From: Devosia sp. Root635
GTDB taxonomy: Bacteria; Pseudomonadota; Alphaproteobacteria; Rhizobiales; Devosiaceae
Direction: 5' to 3'
Assembly (NCBI RefSeq): GCF_001427605.1
Contig: NZ_LMGZ01000022.1
Coordinates: 208,567 to 272,566, forward strand
Length of the DNA: 64,000 bases
Within the stretch, counting starts at the first letter, position 1. Each line of letters opens with the position of its first letter. The position numbers and the translations under genes were made by a program. The notes beneath the pieces were generated by a model, which was given only the letters and a program-made list of their open reading frames with translations, did no database searches and was not told where the DNA came from. Positions 18,234 through 30,154 of the stretch are shown here, one piece after another.

Positions 18234-18269
18234 GGCGGCTTCGGGTGCCTGGTCTCACCCGGAGCCGCC
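18234..18269 (+). terminator. Strong intercistronic stem-loop after the sugar-binding protein gene
   Basis: A 14-bp stem with one G-U pair (18234-18247 with 18256-18269) and an 8-nt loop, with no following T-run. It lies between the binding-protein stop and the first permease. Such structures protect the upstream mRNA from 3' exonucleases and partly stop transcription, giving more binding protein than permease. Confidence 0.7.
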
Positions 18270-18289
18270 ATCTTCCCGAGGAGAGGTAT

Positions 18290-19201
18290 ATGGCCGTGAT
18301 GACTGAGACCGGAGTGGCCGGCGCCGCTCCCCTTCCGGCCATGAAGCGCCGCTCGCCCTATCCCGGCTGGTTCTTCCTGCCCGCCGCCATCATTTACGGC
18401 ATACTGTTCCTGCTGCCGACCGTGGCATCGCTCTATTTCAGCCTCACCCGCTGGAACCTCTTCAGCTCCACCTTCATCGGCTTCGACAATTTCGCGCAAT
18501 TCCTGCGCGAGCCCTTCCTCATCAAGGGGCTCATCAACACCGTGATCTATGCGTTGGTGACGTCGGGGCTCAAGGTCGTGCTTGGCCTGCTGCTGGCCGT
18601 GCTGCTCACCAGCCAGATCAGGGCGCGAGGCTATCTGCGCTCGGTGGTCTTCTTTCCGGTGCTGGTGTCGACCGTCGGCGTCGGCATCACCTTCACCGTG
18701 CTGATGCACCCGACCCAGGGCATGATCAACGAAGGCCTGGCGCTGCTCGGCATCAAGGGACCGGGCTGGCTGGTCGATCCCAATCTGGCGCTGTTCTCGG
18801 TGGCCCTGGTCGATGTGTGGAAAGGGGTGGGCCTTGCCACCGTCATCTACATTGCCGGCATCGTCGCCATCCCCAAGGACTATTACGAGGCCGCGCGCAT
18901 CGATGGCGCCACTTCGTTCCAGAATTTCCTCTACATCACCCTGCCGCTTTGCCGGCCGGCGACGGTCACTGTCATCATCCTCAGCTTCATCGGCGGGTTG
19001 CGGACCTTCGATCTCATCTGGGCCATGACGCGCGGCGGACCGGGCTTTGCCTCCGATACCGTCGCCTCCGTCATCTACAAGCAGTATCAGGCCGGCTTCT
19101 ACGGCCTCTCCACCGCCGGCAATGTGGTGCTGTTCATCCTCATCGCCGTGCTGGTCGTGCCGCTGACCATGCTGCTCAATCGCCGGGAGGGGCATGAATG
19201 A
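18290..19201 (+). CDS. CUT1 sugar ABC transporter permease (MalF/UgpA type)
   Basis: 303-aa inner-membrane permease with six predicted helices, the first within YPGWFFLPAAIIYGILFLLP. The EAA loop that contacts the ATPase is YYEAARIDGATSFQNFLYITLP at about residues 198-219. Start ATG at 18290 has GAGGAGAGG upstream; an in-frame start at 18245 lies inside the stem-loop and is rejected. Its stop overlaps the next permease by 4 nt. Part of the rhamnoside operon. Confidence 0.93.
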   Translation: MAVMTETGVAGAAPLPAMKRRSPYPGWFFLPAAIIYGILFLLPTVASLYFSLTRWNLFSSTFIGFDNFAQFLREPFLIKGLINTVIYALVTSGLKVVLGLLLAVLLTSQIRARGYLRSVVFFPVLVSTVGVGITFTVLMHPTQGMINEGLALLGIKGPGWLVDPNLALFSVALVDVWKGVGLATVIYIAGIVAIPKDYYEAARIDGATSFQNFLYITLPLCRPATVTVIILSFIGGLRTFDLIWAMTRGGPGFASDTVASVIYKQYQAGFYGLSTAGNVVLFILIAVLVVPLTMLLNRREGHE

Positions 19202-20025
19202 GCTATCTCCGCCGCTACTGGCTCAGCGTCGTCGCCATACTCGTCTCCGGTGTGGTGTTCCTCTTGCCCTTCGCCTTCATTGTGCTGACGGCGTTCAAGG
19301 ACCAGAAGCAGTCCGCCTTGCGCGACTTCTCCTGGCCGGATGGCAATTATCTGTGGAGCAACATCGTCGAGGTGGTCACCACCCGCAACTGGATGCTGCT
19401 CACCGCCTTCATCAATTCCACCATCCTGACAGTGGCCAGCGTGACGCTGCTGGTCATCTTTGCCGCCATGGTCGGATTCGTGCTGCAGCGCCGCAAGACG
19501 CGCTTCAACGGGCTGATCGAATTCCTGATCCTGGCCGGTTTGATGATCCCGCCTGCCGTGGTCCCCACCATCTGGCTGCTGCAGGGCATCGGGCTCTTCG
19601 GCAAGCTGCATGGCATGGTGCTGATCGAGGTGGCCTATGGCCTGCCTTTCTCCATCATCCTCTACCGCGCCTTCATCGCCACCATTCCGCGCGAGCTGGA
19701 CGAGGCGGCGATCATCGACGGCGCCCGGCCGTTCGACGTGTTCTTCCGGGTCATCCTGCCGCTGCTCTGGCCGGTGACGGTCACCAATATCGTGGTGCAG
19801 TCGGTGGCGGTCTTCAACGACTTCACCAACCCGCTCTACTACCTGCCGGGCAACGCCAATGCGACGGTGCAACTAACGCTCTACAATTTCCAGAGCCAGT
19901 TCCAGACGTCCTACAATCTGCTCTTCACCAATATCGCCCTCATCACCATTCCGCCCCTGCTGGTCTTCCTGTTCTTCAACCGGCAGATCGTGGCGGGCAT
20001 GACCGCTGGCGCCGTCAAAGGATAG
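19198..20025 (+). CDS. CUT1 sugar ABC transporter permease (MalG/UgpE type)
   Basis: 275-aa permease with six predicted membrane helices. EAA motif is [20 protein letters not shown] at about residues 165-184, the contact with the ATPase. It completes the heterodimeric channel with the preceding gene, whose stop codon it overlaps by 4 nt. The ATPase gene follows after 4 bp. Confidence 0.93.
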   Translation: MSYLRRYWLSVVAILVSGVVFLLPFAFIVLTAFKDQKQSALRDFSWPDGNYLWSNIVEVVTTRNWMLLTAFINSTILTVASVTLLVIFAAMVGFVLQRRKTRFNGLIEFLILAGLMIPPAVVPTIWLLQGIGLFGKLHGMVLIEVAYGLPFSIILYRAFIATIPRELDEAAIIDGARPFDVFFRVILPLLWPVTVTNIVVQSVAVFNDFTNPLYYLPGNANATVQLTLYNFQSQFQTSYNLLFTNIALITIPPLLVFLFFNRQIVAGMTAGAVKG

Positions 20026-20029
20026 ACCC

Positions 20030-21109
<1,080 letters not shown>

Positions 21110-21142
21110 AGAGCGCTTCATTCTCCCCAAAGCAATTCGCTA

Positions 21143-21277
21143 TCGCCCCCTCCCCCTTGAGGGGAGCGTAGCGGCGCTCGGCCCGCAGGGCCGTAGCACA
21201 GCTGGGGTGGGGGTCCTTCGGTGAGCCACAAAACGACCCCCACCCTCAATCCCTCCCCTCAAGGGGGAGGGAGGCGA
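21143..21277. repeat. Intergenic palindromic repeat, family C
   Basis: A 135-bp element whose ends are inverted copies (CCCTCCCCCTTGAGGGG at the left; its complement near 21250-21275), with TCGCC/GGCGA termini. It fills most of the 300-bp gap between the ATPase and ABC-F genes; the remainder (21278-21410) holds no gene, only a stem-loop at 21360-21382. Related elements at 38908-39011 and 52313-52416, and a more distant one at 41255-41500. Confidence 0.8.
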
Positions 21278-21410
21278 CAGATCCGATATCTCTACCAATA
21301 ATAATCAGCATACCCCCTGTGACACAGGCGGCCTTGCGCCGGCCGGCCTGCAATGCTTTACGGGCGCTTCCGCTGCGCCCGTCGGCGCGGCGCGCAGGGT
21401 TCCACATCGC

Positions 21411-23033
<1,623 letters not shown>

Positions 23034-23110
23034 ACGCCGGTAGCCCGGGGCTGCCACAAACCCGATCGTCACTCTCGGCCTTGACCCGAGGGGCTGAAGC
23101 TCAATCTGCT

Positions 23111-23205
23111 CCCACCCACAATCGCTTCCCGCGGACCTGATCCGCGGGTCACCCGCCGCTTGTGCCGGGCTGAGAGAGACCCGCGGATCAAGTCCGCGGG
23201 AAGCG
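23111..23205. repeat. Intergenic palindromic repeat, family B
   Basis: A 95-bp element in which two TCCCGCGGA-type hairpins flank a core containing CCGCTTGTGCCGGG; the ends are CCCACCCACAATCGCTTCC and GGAAGCG. Copies occur at 57291-57379 (core inverted) and 59581-59687. It lies between the convergent ends of the ABC-F and lacI-type genes. Confidence 0.8.
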
Positions 23206-23250
23206 GCGGCGGTTGTTGGTGCCGCCGTAACCATCAAGTCGATTGGGTAT

Positions 23251-24270
23251 TTACCGCGCCGTGCTCTGGCGCGGCACCAGCTCGAACCCCAGATCCACCG
23301 TGCGTTCCGGCCGCTTTCCATCCATGGCCGCCAACAGCATTTCGATGGCGCGGCGACCCATGTCGTAGCGATGGGTGACGACGCTGGTGATGGATGGGCT
23401 GGCCACCGCCATCAGTTCGAGATCGTTGAAGCCGACAATGCCGAAATCCTGCGGGATGCGGATGCGGCGGCGCAGGCATTCGAACATGGTGCCCAGCGCG
23501 ATATCGTCATTGTTGGCCTGCACCGCATCGGCGCCGACGCCGCGCGCCAGCAGTTCCGAGCACAGGACGGCGCCCATGGCGACCGATGACGGCTTGGTGG
23601 TGGTGACGATCAGGTCGTCATCGAACAATCCCGCCTCGTGCAGGGCGCGGGAATAGCCTTCCATGCGGCGCTGGGTGCGCGGGTCCATCTGCGCGGCGAG
23701 GAAGGCGATGCGGCGATAGCCCTTGTCCAGTAGATGCCGCGTAGCGCCATAGGCGGCCTCGACATGAGAGAAGCCGATCTGCATGTCGACCGGCTCGGGC
23801 GCCAGGTCCATGATCTGCACGATCGGGCAGTCATTGCCCTTGAGCAGCCGCGTCACTTCGCGCGTATGCTCGACACCGGTCACCAGCATGGCGGCGGGGC
23901 GCTGGCCGGAAAACAGGCGGATCAGCCCCTCTTCCTTGAGCTGGGAATAGTTGGTGGTGCCGAGCTGCACCTGGAAGCGCGTGCCTTCCACGGCGTCGTA
24001 GATACCGCGCACCACGTCGGCGAACACCGCGTTGATCACCGAGGGGATCACCACGGCGATAACGTCGGTGCGCGCCGAGGCAAGCTGGCGCGCCGCCGTG
24101 TTCGGCACATAGCCGATCTTGGCGATGGCCGCCTGCACGCGCTCGCGCAACGGCTCGGACACCGCCTCGGGGTGGCGCAATACCCGCGACACCGTGATGG
24201 CACTGACATCCGCAGCCTTGGCCACGTCCGACAATGTCGGCAGGCCGGATGTCTTTCGTTCTCGTCCCAT
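23251..24270 (-). CDS. LacI-family regulator (GntR/gluconate-repressor type)
   Basis: 339-aa repressor with an N-terminal LacI HTH (TLSDVAKAADVSAITVSRVL at about residues 12-31), hinge YVPNTAARQLAS and a sugar-binding domain (VIAVVIPSVINAVFADVVRG, GFNDLELMAVASPSITSV). It is the last gene of the CUT2 operon. Start 24270 places the HTH at the N-terminus; a longer frame to 24624 overlaps the permease and is rejected. It probably binds the two TGTTAGCGCT sites upstream of the binding-protein gene. Confidence 0.92.
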   Translation of the reverse strand: MGRERKTSGLPTLSDVAKAADVSAITVSRVLRHPEAVSEPLRERVQAAIAKIGYVPNTAARQLASARTDVIAVVIPSVINAVFADVVRGIYDAVEGTRFQVQLGTTNYSQLKEEGLIRLFSGQRPAAMLVTGVEHTREVTRLLKGNDCPIVQIMDLAPEPVDMQIGFSHVEAAYGATRHLLDKGYRRIAFLAAQMDPRTQRRMEGYSRALHEAGLFDDDLIVTTTKPSSVAMGAVLCSELLARGVGADAVQANNDDIALGTMFECLRRRIRIPQDFGIVGFNDLELMAVASPSITSVVTHRYDMGRRAIEMLLAAMDGKRPERTVDLGFELVPRQSTAR

Positions 24271-24326
24271 TGCGCGGATCACACCCCCAAGCGCCTGTTG
24301 AAGAACGATTCTGCAGTCATGTCGAG

Positions 24327-25310
24327 TTACCTGCCGGACTTCTCCCGGCCGTAGAGCAGCAGCATGACGATGATGACGCCGCCATAGATGATCTGGCGGC
24401 CGAATTCGGCGATCTGCATCACCGAAAGGATGGATTGCAGCAGGGTGATGAGGATCACCCCGGCAATGGTGCCGAGATAATTGCCCCGCCCACCCAGGAT
24501 GGAGGTGCCGCCCAGCACCACGGCGGCGATGGCCGGCAAGAGATAGGCGTCGCCCATCGATTGCGCCGCCTTGCCGGCATAGCCGGCCAGCAGCACGCCA
24601 CCAAAGGCCGCGAGCCCGCCACAAAGGGCGAAGGCGATCATCACCACGCGCTGCGTCGGCACGCCGGAAAGATAGGCGGCCGCTTCCTTGTTGCCGATAC
24701 CATAGATGGCGCGGCCGAATGTGGTGCGGCCGAGCAGGAACACAGCGAGAATGCCGGTAACGGCCCAGACGATGACGGCATTGGGAATGCCCATAAGGGT
24801 GCCAGCGGCAAGGTAGCGCATGGCGGGCGAGGCGCTGTCGACCGGGGCGAAGCCGCCGGTATAGGCCACCATCAGGCCCTGCGCCACGACATTGACCGCC
24901 AGGGTGACGATCATCGAGGGGATGCGCAGATAGGCAACGCCGATACCATTGACCAACCCCATCAGCACGCCGCAGAGCACGCCGAAGGGAATGGCGAGGA
25001 CTTCGCCCATGGGGCCATAGGCCGTTGCCGCCGAAGCCATCATGGCGCCCAAAGTCACGGCCCAGGGCACGGAGAGGTCGATCTGGCCGAGCAGGATGAC
25101 CAGCATCATGCCGGTGGCGATGACACCCAGGAAGGCGCCGACCTTGAGCTGCTGCAGCAGGTATTCCGGCGACAGGAAGTTGGGCGAATAGAGGCTGCCG
25201 ATGAGCAGCAACAGGATGATGCAGCCGAAGGCCGTGGCCACCGGCAGGTCGATGCGGCTGGTCCAGTTGGGCCGGGGCGCCTTGACGGTGTCGAGTTTTT
25301 CCGTGGTCAT
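24327..25310 (-). CDS. CUT2 sugar ABC transporter permease, second subunit
   Basis: 327-aa membrane protein with about ten hydrophobic helices and the family motif GMMLVILLGQIDLSVPWAV near residues 67-85. Start ATG at 25310, with GAGGCG upstream, lies 7 bp after the preceding permease stop. The frame extends to 25526 but only by overlapping that gene. The N-terminal 20 residues are polar and cytoplasmic. Confidence 0.91.
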   Translation of the reverse strand: MTTEKLDTVKAPRPNWTSRIDLPVATAFGCIILLLLIGSLYSPNFLSPEYLLQQLKVGAFLGVIATGMMLVILLGQIDLSVPWAVTLGAMMASAATAYGPMGEVLAIPFGVLCGVLMGLVNGIGVAYLRIPSMIVTLAVNVVAQGLMVAYTGGFAPVDSASPAMRYLAAGTLMGIPNAVIVWAVTGILAVFLLGRTTFGRAIYGIGNKEAAAYLSGVPTQRVVMIAFALCGGLAAFGGVLLAGYAGKAAQSMGDAYLLPAIAAVVLGGTSILGGRGNYLGTIAGVILITLLQSILSVMQIAEFGRQIIYGGVIIVMLLLYGREKSGR

Positions 25311-25317
25311 CAGCGCC

Positions 25318-26304
25318 TCAGGTAAACAGATCAAGCCGGTTGCGCACCTGGAACAGGCGGGCGGCACCGAGCGATACGGCCAGCAGCAGCACCACGCCCT
25401 GAAACAAGGGCTGCCACAGCGGATCGAAATCGAAGACGAAGAGCAGGTCACCGATGGCCCGGAAGGCCAGGGCCCCGAAAATAGCGCCGATGGCGCTGCC
25501 GCGGCCGCCGAACAGCGACACTCCACCCAGCACCACGGCGGCGATGGAGCTCAGTGTATAGGTGTTGCCATTGGCCAGCGACGCTTCGCCCGAATAGGTG
25601 AAGAAGGTCATGAACAGTCCGCCCATGGCGGCGAAAAGGCCACTCAGCACATAGGCGGTGAATTTGGCCCGCTTTACCGGCACGCCCGACATATAGGCCG
25701 CCGGCTCGGACGAGCCCACGGCATAGACGGCACGCCCGACCACCGAGCGGCGGAACGGCACCCACACTACCAGCACCAGCACAATGAGGAACAGCAGGCT
25801 GGCCGGGAAGACGCCGAAGACCTTGCCGGTCAGCGCATCGGCGAGGTCGGACGAAAATCCGTCGGCGCTGCCGGGATAGGGCCTGATCCAGAGGGCAATG
25901 CCAAAGAACACCGCGCCCGTTGCGATGGTGATGACGATGGGCTGGAGCCTGCCATAGATAACCAGCAGCCCATTGACTGCGCCACAGGCAAGGCCGGTGA
26001 GCAGAACGCCGCTGACACCAAGGGCCACGCTGACCGGTGTGCCGACCAGCAAGTAGGAGGCGAGGCAATTGGCGAGGATGAAGATCATGCCGACCGATAG
26101 ATCGATGCCTGCCGTCAGCACCACGAAGGTCTGCGCCATGGCGACCAGCGCCAGCAGCACGCCCTTGTTGGCCGCCGTCTGCACCACGTTGGGCGTGAAG
26201 CCGGCGGGATGGTTGGCGACATAGAGGGTGAACATGAGGATGAAGATGGCAAGGGCCAGCAGCATGCCGCGCTGCTCGGCGAAGCGGTAACGCAGCCCGA
26301 TCAT
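25318..26304 (-). CDS. CUT2 sugar ABC transporter permease, first subunit
   Basis: 328-aa permease of the RbsC/AraH family with hydrophobic helices throughout and conserved AQTFVVLTAGIDLSVGMIF near residue 57. Its start overlaps the ATPase stop by 4 nt. It pairs with the next permease to form the channel of the sugar importer between 24.3 and 29.0 kb. Confidence 0.92.
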   Translation of the reverse strand: MIGLRYRFAEQRGMLLALAIFILMFTLYVANHPAGFTPNVVQTAANKGVLLALVAMAQTFVVLTAGIDLSVGMIFILANCLASYLLVGTPVSVALGVSGVLLTGLACGAVNGLLVIYGRLQPIVITIATGAVFFGIALWIRPYPGSADGFSSDLADALTGKVFGVFPASLLFLIVLVLVVWVPFRRSVVGRAVYAVGSSEPAAYMSGVPVKRAKFTAYVLSGLFAAMGGLFMTFFTYSGEASLANGNTYTLSSIAAVVLGGVSLFGGRGSAIGAIFGALAFRAIGDLLFVFDFDPLWQPLFQGVVLLLAVSLGAARLFQVRNRLDLFT

Positions 26305-27830
26305 GCCACGGCCTCCTGATGGTCGATATTGAGCGCCGAGGCGATCAGCGCATGCTCGGTGATGTCTGATCCGACAAGTTCGCGCTTGACCGCCCCGTCA
26401 TAGAGCACCAGCACCCGGTCGCAGCAGCCGATCAGTTCGTCATAGTCGGTCGAATAGAGAATGATCGCAGCGCCCTCGGCCGCGAGCTGGCGCAGCAGCG
26501 CATAGATTTCCTGCTTGGTGCCGACATCGATGCCCCGGGTCGGGTCGTTGAGCAGGATGATGCGCGGCTCGACCATCAGCCACTTGGCGATGACCACCTT
26601 CTGCTGGTTGCCGCCCGACAGCGACGCGACCGGAATGGATGGGCTCGCCGCCTTGATGGCAAGCAGCTTCATCATGCGGTCTATGGCGGTGCTTTCGGCC
26701 CGCCGGTCGACGATGCCGCCGCGCGAGACCCGGCTCATGGCGGCAAAGGAGAGATTGTCGCGCACCGACATCGGCAGCATCAGCCCCTCGGTCTTGCGGT
26801 CCTCGGGGATCAGCGCCATGCCGATACCTTCGGCCTTGGCGGCGCGCGGCCCGTTGATGATGCGCTTCTCGCCATCGATCAGCACATCGCCCGAAACCCC
26901 GCGCAGCACGCCGAACAGAGCCAGCAGCAATTCGCGCTGCCCCTGCCCGTCGAGCCCGCCGAGGCCGACCACTTCACCGGCTCGCGCCGTCAGCGACACG
27001 CCGTTGAGGCGCTGCATCCAGCTCAGGTTGCGCGCCTCCAGCACCGGTGTCGCCACACGGTCGACATTGTCGGCTTTGGGCGGAAATACCGAATTGTACT
27101 CGCGGCCGATCATCAGTTCGACCACCTCATCGTCGGTCTTGCTGCCGGCCGGGTAGGTCGCGATCTTGCGGCCATTGCGGAACACGGTGCAGTCATCGGC
27201 CAGTTCGGCGATTTCGTGCATGCGGTGCGAAATGTAGAGCAGCGCGATGCCTTCGCTGCGCAGGCGCCTGAGCACGCCGAACACCGTCTCGACATCGGCA
27301 GCGGTCAGCGCCGAGGTGGCCTCATCAAGGATCAGCACGCGCGGCTTGCGGGCCAGCGCCTTGGCGATCTCGACGATCTGCCGGCGCGACAAAGGCAGGT
27401 TCTTGACCAGCTCCATGGGGTGGATATCGCCACCGCCGGCGCGCTCCAGCGCCGCCATGGCAATGGCCTGCTGCGCCTTGCGGTCGATCATGCCGAAACG
27501 GGTCGGCGGATTGGAAATGACGATATTGTCGGCCACGCTGAGGTCGGGGATCAGCGACAATTCCTGGAAGATACAGGCGATACCGGCGGCATTGGCCGCG
27601 GCGGGGTCGGCAAAGCTGACCGCCTGCCCATCGAGCAGCATGCGGCCCTCGTCGGGGGCCACGACGCCGGACATGATCTTGATCAGCGTCGACTTGCCGG
27701 CGCCATTTTCGCCGAGGATGGCGTGGACCCTGCCGGCATGGACCACCAGGTCCGCCTTGTCGAGGGCATGCACGCCCCCATAGCGCTTGGAAATGCCTTC
27801 CATGCGGAAGAGCGGAACTGCGTCATCCAT
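26301..27830 (-). CDS. CUT2 sugar ABC transporter ATPase
   Basis: 509-aa protein with two fused nucleotide-binding domains. Domain 1: GENGAGKSTLIK, LPLSRRQIVEIAKAL (degenerate signature), VLILDEATSALT. Domain 2: GGLDGQGQREL (degenerate Walker A), signature LSGGNQQKVVIAKW, IILLNDPTRGID. The Asn before Asp in domain 2 (LLNDPT for LLDEPT) is unusual and may lower hydrolysis there. I chose the ATG at 27830; a start at 27884 would include the intercistronic stem-loop and is less likely. Confidence 0.9.
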   Translation of the reverse strand: MDDAVPLFRMEGISKRYGGVHALDKADLVVHAGRVHAILGENGAGKSTLIKIMSGVVAPDEGRMLLDGQAVSFADPAAANAAGIACIFQELSLIPDLSVADNIVISNPPTRFGMIDRKAQQAIAMAALERAGGGDIHPMELVKNLPLSRRQIVEIAKALARKPRVLILDEATSALTAADVETVFGVLRRLRSEGIALLYISHRMHEIAELADDCTVFRNGRKIATYPAGSKTDDEVVELMIGREYNSVFPPKADNVDRVATPVLEARNLSWMQRLNGVSLTARAGEVVGLGGLDGQGQRELLLALFGVLRGVSGDVLIDGEKRIINGPRAAKAEGIGMALIPEDRKTEGLMLPMSVRDNLSFAAMSRVSRGGIVDRRAESTAIDRMMKLLAIKAASPSIPVASLSGGNQQKVVIAKWLMVEPRIILLNDPTRGIDVGTKQEIYALLRQLAAEGAAIILYSTDYDELIGCCDRVLVLYDGAVKRELVGSDITEHALIASALNIDHQEAVA

Positions 27831-27853
27831 ACGGTAGATACCCCTGCCCGATC

Positions 27854-27876
27854 GGCCGCGGGGGCGTCCCGCGGCC
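27854..27876 (-). terminator. Intercistronic stem-loop after the CUT2 binding-protein gene
   Basis: Perfect 9-bp GC stem (GGCCGCGGG and CCCGCGGCC) with a 5-nt loop, between the binding-protein stop (27894) and the ATPase start (27830). No T-run, so more likely a 3'-end stabiliser or partial terminator. It is the third such structure in the same position in this window. Confidence 0.7.
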
Positions 27877-27893
27877 AGGTTCATTGCGGACGA

Positions 27894-29033
27894 TTACTGA
27901 TCGGCTTCCGACTGGCCCATGATTTCCTGGGCAGTGAAGTTGATGCCGCAGGTGGGGAAGGCATTGCCAACGAAGAAATTGTCGGACTGGGCGGAGTAGA
28001 AATTCTCGCCGTCCTTGAAGTCGGGGTCTTCGACGATGGCCAGCGGGAGCTTGACCGACTGGGGTACGATCTTGCCCTGCAGGGCATCGATCGCGGTCTT
28101 GATGGCTACGGCAACCTGGGCCGGGCCGGTACCGGCCGACGAGCATTTCAGCCCTTCGGCGGAGTGGGCGGCGCAGAACTTGCGGAAGCCATTCTCGGTT
28201 TCGCCGCCAAACGGCACGAAGGCATGGCCGGCATCGATCATGGCCTGCACCACGCCGGTATCGCCGCCCTGGGCGGTGATGCCGTCGAAGGCGCCCTGCA
28301 CGGCGATGGCGTCGGCGGTGGCCTTCTGGGCCGTGCCATCGTCCCACTTGCCCACCACCTCGAACACGTCGAAGGGCTTGCCGCTGGCGGTCAACGTCTC
28401 GTGGATGCCGTTGTGGCGGTCGGTATCGACCGAGGTGCCGGCCACGCCGCGCACTTCGAGAATCTTGCCGCCATCGGGCAGGTGGTCTACCAGCCAGTTG
28501 CCCCAGAGCTCGCCCAGGCCCTTCTGGTCGACATTGACGTTGATGGCGTCGGTGGTGTCGAGGATGTTGTCGAAGGCCACCAGCACGACGCCGGCCTCCT
28601 TGGCGCGCTTGATCACCGGGGCGAAGGCCTGCGGGTTCTGTGCGTTGACGACAATGGCGTCATAGCCGCTGTCGATGAAGTTGTTGATGGCCGAGATCTG
28701 CGCGGCGACGTCCTCGCCGGTCGAGACCACCTTGAACTCGGAGAGCAGAGCCGCGACATCGGGCTGGGCCGCATAGGCCTTGGCCGTCTGGATCATCTGG
28801 ATGCGCCAGGTGTTGGCGATATAGCCATTGGCCAGGGCGATGCGATACGGACCCTCTTTGGCCGGATACTGGAAGAACTGGGTGTCTTCCGCCCATGGCA
28901 CATGACATTGGGGATCGCTGGCGGGGCCGGCGACAATGGCCGGATCGGCCATGGCAACAGTGCTGAATGCGGTCGACAGCACCAGCGCGCCGGCCGTGCC
29001 GCCGGCAAGTTTGAACAATGCGGACAGTTTCAT
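27894..29033 (-). CDS. CUT2 sugar ABC transporter periplasmic binding protein
   Basis: 379-aa periplasmic-binding protein of the RbsB-like family with a signal peptide of about 29 residues (ending STVAMAD). The mature part begins with an insert containing SDPQCHVPWAED, then the canonical GPYRIALANGYIANTWRIQM, INNFIDSGYDAIVVNAQNP, VAGTSVDTDRHNG and a C-terminal lobe. Four Cys residues may form two disulfides. It heads the minus-strand operon SBP, ATPase, permease, permease, lacI. The ligand is unknown; the LacI/GntR regulator suggests a sugar or sugar acid or alcohol. Confidence 0.92.
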   Translation of the reverse strand: MKLSALFKLAGGTAGALVLSTAFSTVAMADPAIVAGPASDPQCHVPWAEDTQFFQYPAKEGPYRIALANGYIANTWRIQMIQTAKAYAAQPDVAALLSEFKVVSTGEDVAAQISAINNFIDSGYDAIVVNAQNPQAFAPVIKRAKEAGVVLVAFDNILDTTDAINVNVDQKGLGELWGNWLVDHLPDGGKILEVRGVAGTSVDTDRHNGIHETLTASGKPFDVFEVVGKWDDGTAQKATADAIAVQGAFDGITAQGGDTGVVQAMIDAGHAFVPFGGETENGFRKFCAAHSAEGLKCSSAGTGPAQVAVAIKTAIDALQGKIVPQSVKLPLAIVEDPDFKDGENFYSAQSDNFFVGNAFPTCGINFTAQEIMGQSEADQ

Positions 29034-29165
29034 CGGTTTCCTCCCAAGGATTCAGGCGTCGGGCGTGAGGCACGCATGCCGGGGCGGCCACTCCCTTGGC
29101 CACCTTCCCTCCACCGGCTACCTTGTTGCCGGCTCACGTCCTTGGGGGCGCAAGAAAGCATCAAA

Positions 29166-29179
29166 TGTTAGCGCTGTCA
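29166..29179. promoter_or_regulatory. LacI-type operator 1 upstream of the CUT2 operon
   Basis: TGTTAGCGCTGTCA, an imperfect palindrome around AGCGCT, a core typical of LacI-family operators. It lies 133 bp upstream of the binding-protein start. Confidence 0.7.
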
Positions 29180-29260
29180 AATACCTCCTTTGACTTGCCA
29201 AAAACGCCGATAATCTGACAAATACAGCAAAATCTGAAACGATATAATTGCGCAACTATC

Positions 29261-29274
29261 TGTTAGCGCTTCCA
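29261..29274. promoter_or_regulatory. LacI-type operator 2 upstream of the CUT2 operon
   Basis: TGTTAGCGCTTCCA shares the first ten bases with operator 1 and lies exactly 95 bp further upstream (start to start), about nine helical turns. The DNA between is AT-rich and presumably carries the promoter. The spacing suits looping by a tetramer or cooperative pair of the LacI-type regulator encoded at the operon end. Confidence 0.7.
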
Positions 29275-29314
29275 AATTTTGGCGACACTTTTCGTCATTT
29301 TCCGGCCCGGAATG

Positions 29315-30154
29315 TCAGGTCGTGGGCAGTGAACCGCGCGGAATGACCAGCGGCGTATGGGAAATGGGATCATCAATGATGATGCAGGGCAGACCGAACA
29401 CCGCCTCGACCAGTTCGGCGGTGACGATGTCGCGCGGCGCACCCTCGGCAATCACGGCGCCCTCGCGCATGGCGATGATGTGGGTCGCATAACGGCAAGC
29501 ATGGTTGAGGTCATGCAGCACGGCAACGATGGTCTGGCCATCACGCCGGTTGAGCTCACCCAGCAGGTCGAGCAGTTCGATCTGGTGGGTGATGTCGAGA
29601 AAGGTGGTGGGCTCGTCCAGCAGCAGCAGCGGGGTTTGCTGCGCCAGCACCATGGCGACCCACACGCGCTGACGTTGCCCGCCCGAGAGTTCGTCGACCA
29701 GCCGGTGGCTGAGTTCGGTGACCCTGGTCGCCTCCATGGCGGCAACCACGGCCGCCTCGTCCTCGCGCGACCATTGGCGCAGCAGCTTCTGGTGCGGATA
29801 GCGGCCGCGAGCAATGAGGTCAGCCACCGAAATGCCCTCGGGGGCAATGGACGTCTGCGGCAGCAGGCCCAGCCGGCGGGCGACTTCCTTGGCCGGGAAG
29901 CTCGATATGGACTGGCCATCCAGCACGACGCTGCCGGTCGCGGGCTTGATCAGCCGCGACAGGGCCCGCAGCAGAGTGGACTTGCCGCAGGCATTGGCGC
30001 CCACGATGACGGTAAAGGAGCGGTCGGGGATGGCGACCGACAGGTCCGTGGAAATGATGCGATCGTCGTAGCCGATAGTGACGCCTTCGGCGAAGAGGCG
30101 CGGTTTGGCGCTGGTGAGAGCAGGATCGTGTCGGTTCATGAATGTGTCCCTCAT
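29315..30154 (-). CDS. Ferric-siderophore ABC transporter ATPase (FepC/FecE type)
   Basis: 279-aa ATPase that drives siderophore uptake. Walker [16 protein letters not shown] (Ala and Cys in place of the common Gly-Ser are usual in this family), Q loop LLPQTS, signature [12 protein letters not shown], Walker B LLLLDEPTTFLD and switch His in VLHDLNHACRYA. The ATG at 30154 overlaps the upstream permease stop by 4 nt; an ATG at 30139 is possible. It is the last gene of the minus-strand iron operon. Confidence 0.94.
   Translation of the reverse strand: MRDTFMNRHDPALTSAKPRLFAEGVTIGYDDRIISTDLSVAIPDRSFTVIVGANACGKSTLLRALSRLIKPATGSVVLDGQSISSFPAKEVARRLGLLPQTSIAPEGISVADLIARGRYPHQKLLRQWSREDEAAVVAAMEATRVTELSHRLVDELSGGQRQRVWVAMVLAQQTPLLLLDEPTTFLDITHQIELLDLLGELNRRDGQTIVAVLHDLNHACRYATHIIAMREGAVIAEGAPRDIVTAELVEAVFGLPCIIIDDPISHTPLVIPRGSLPTT

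Noticed and set aside
17654-19195. 513-codon minus-strand frame rich in His, Asp and Glu
   Set aside because: Antisense to the sugar transporter genes; composition is typical of antisense frames in GC-rich DNA.
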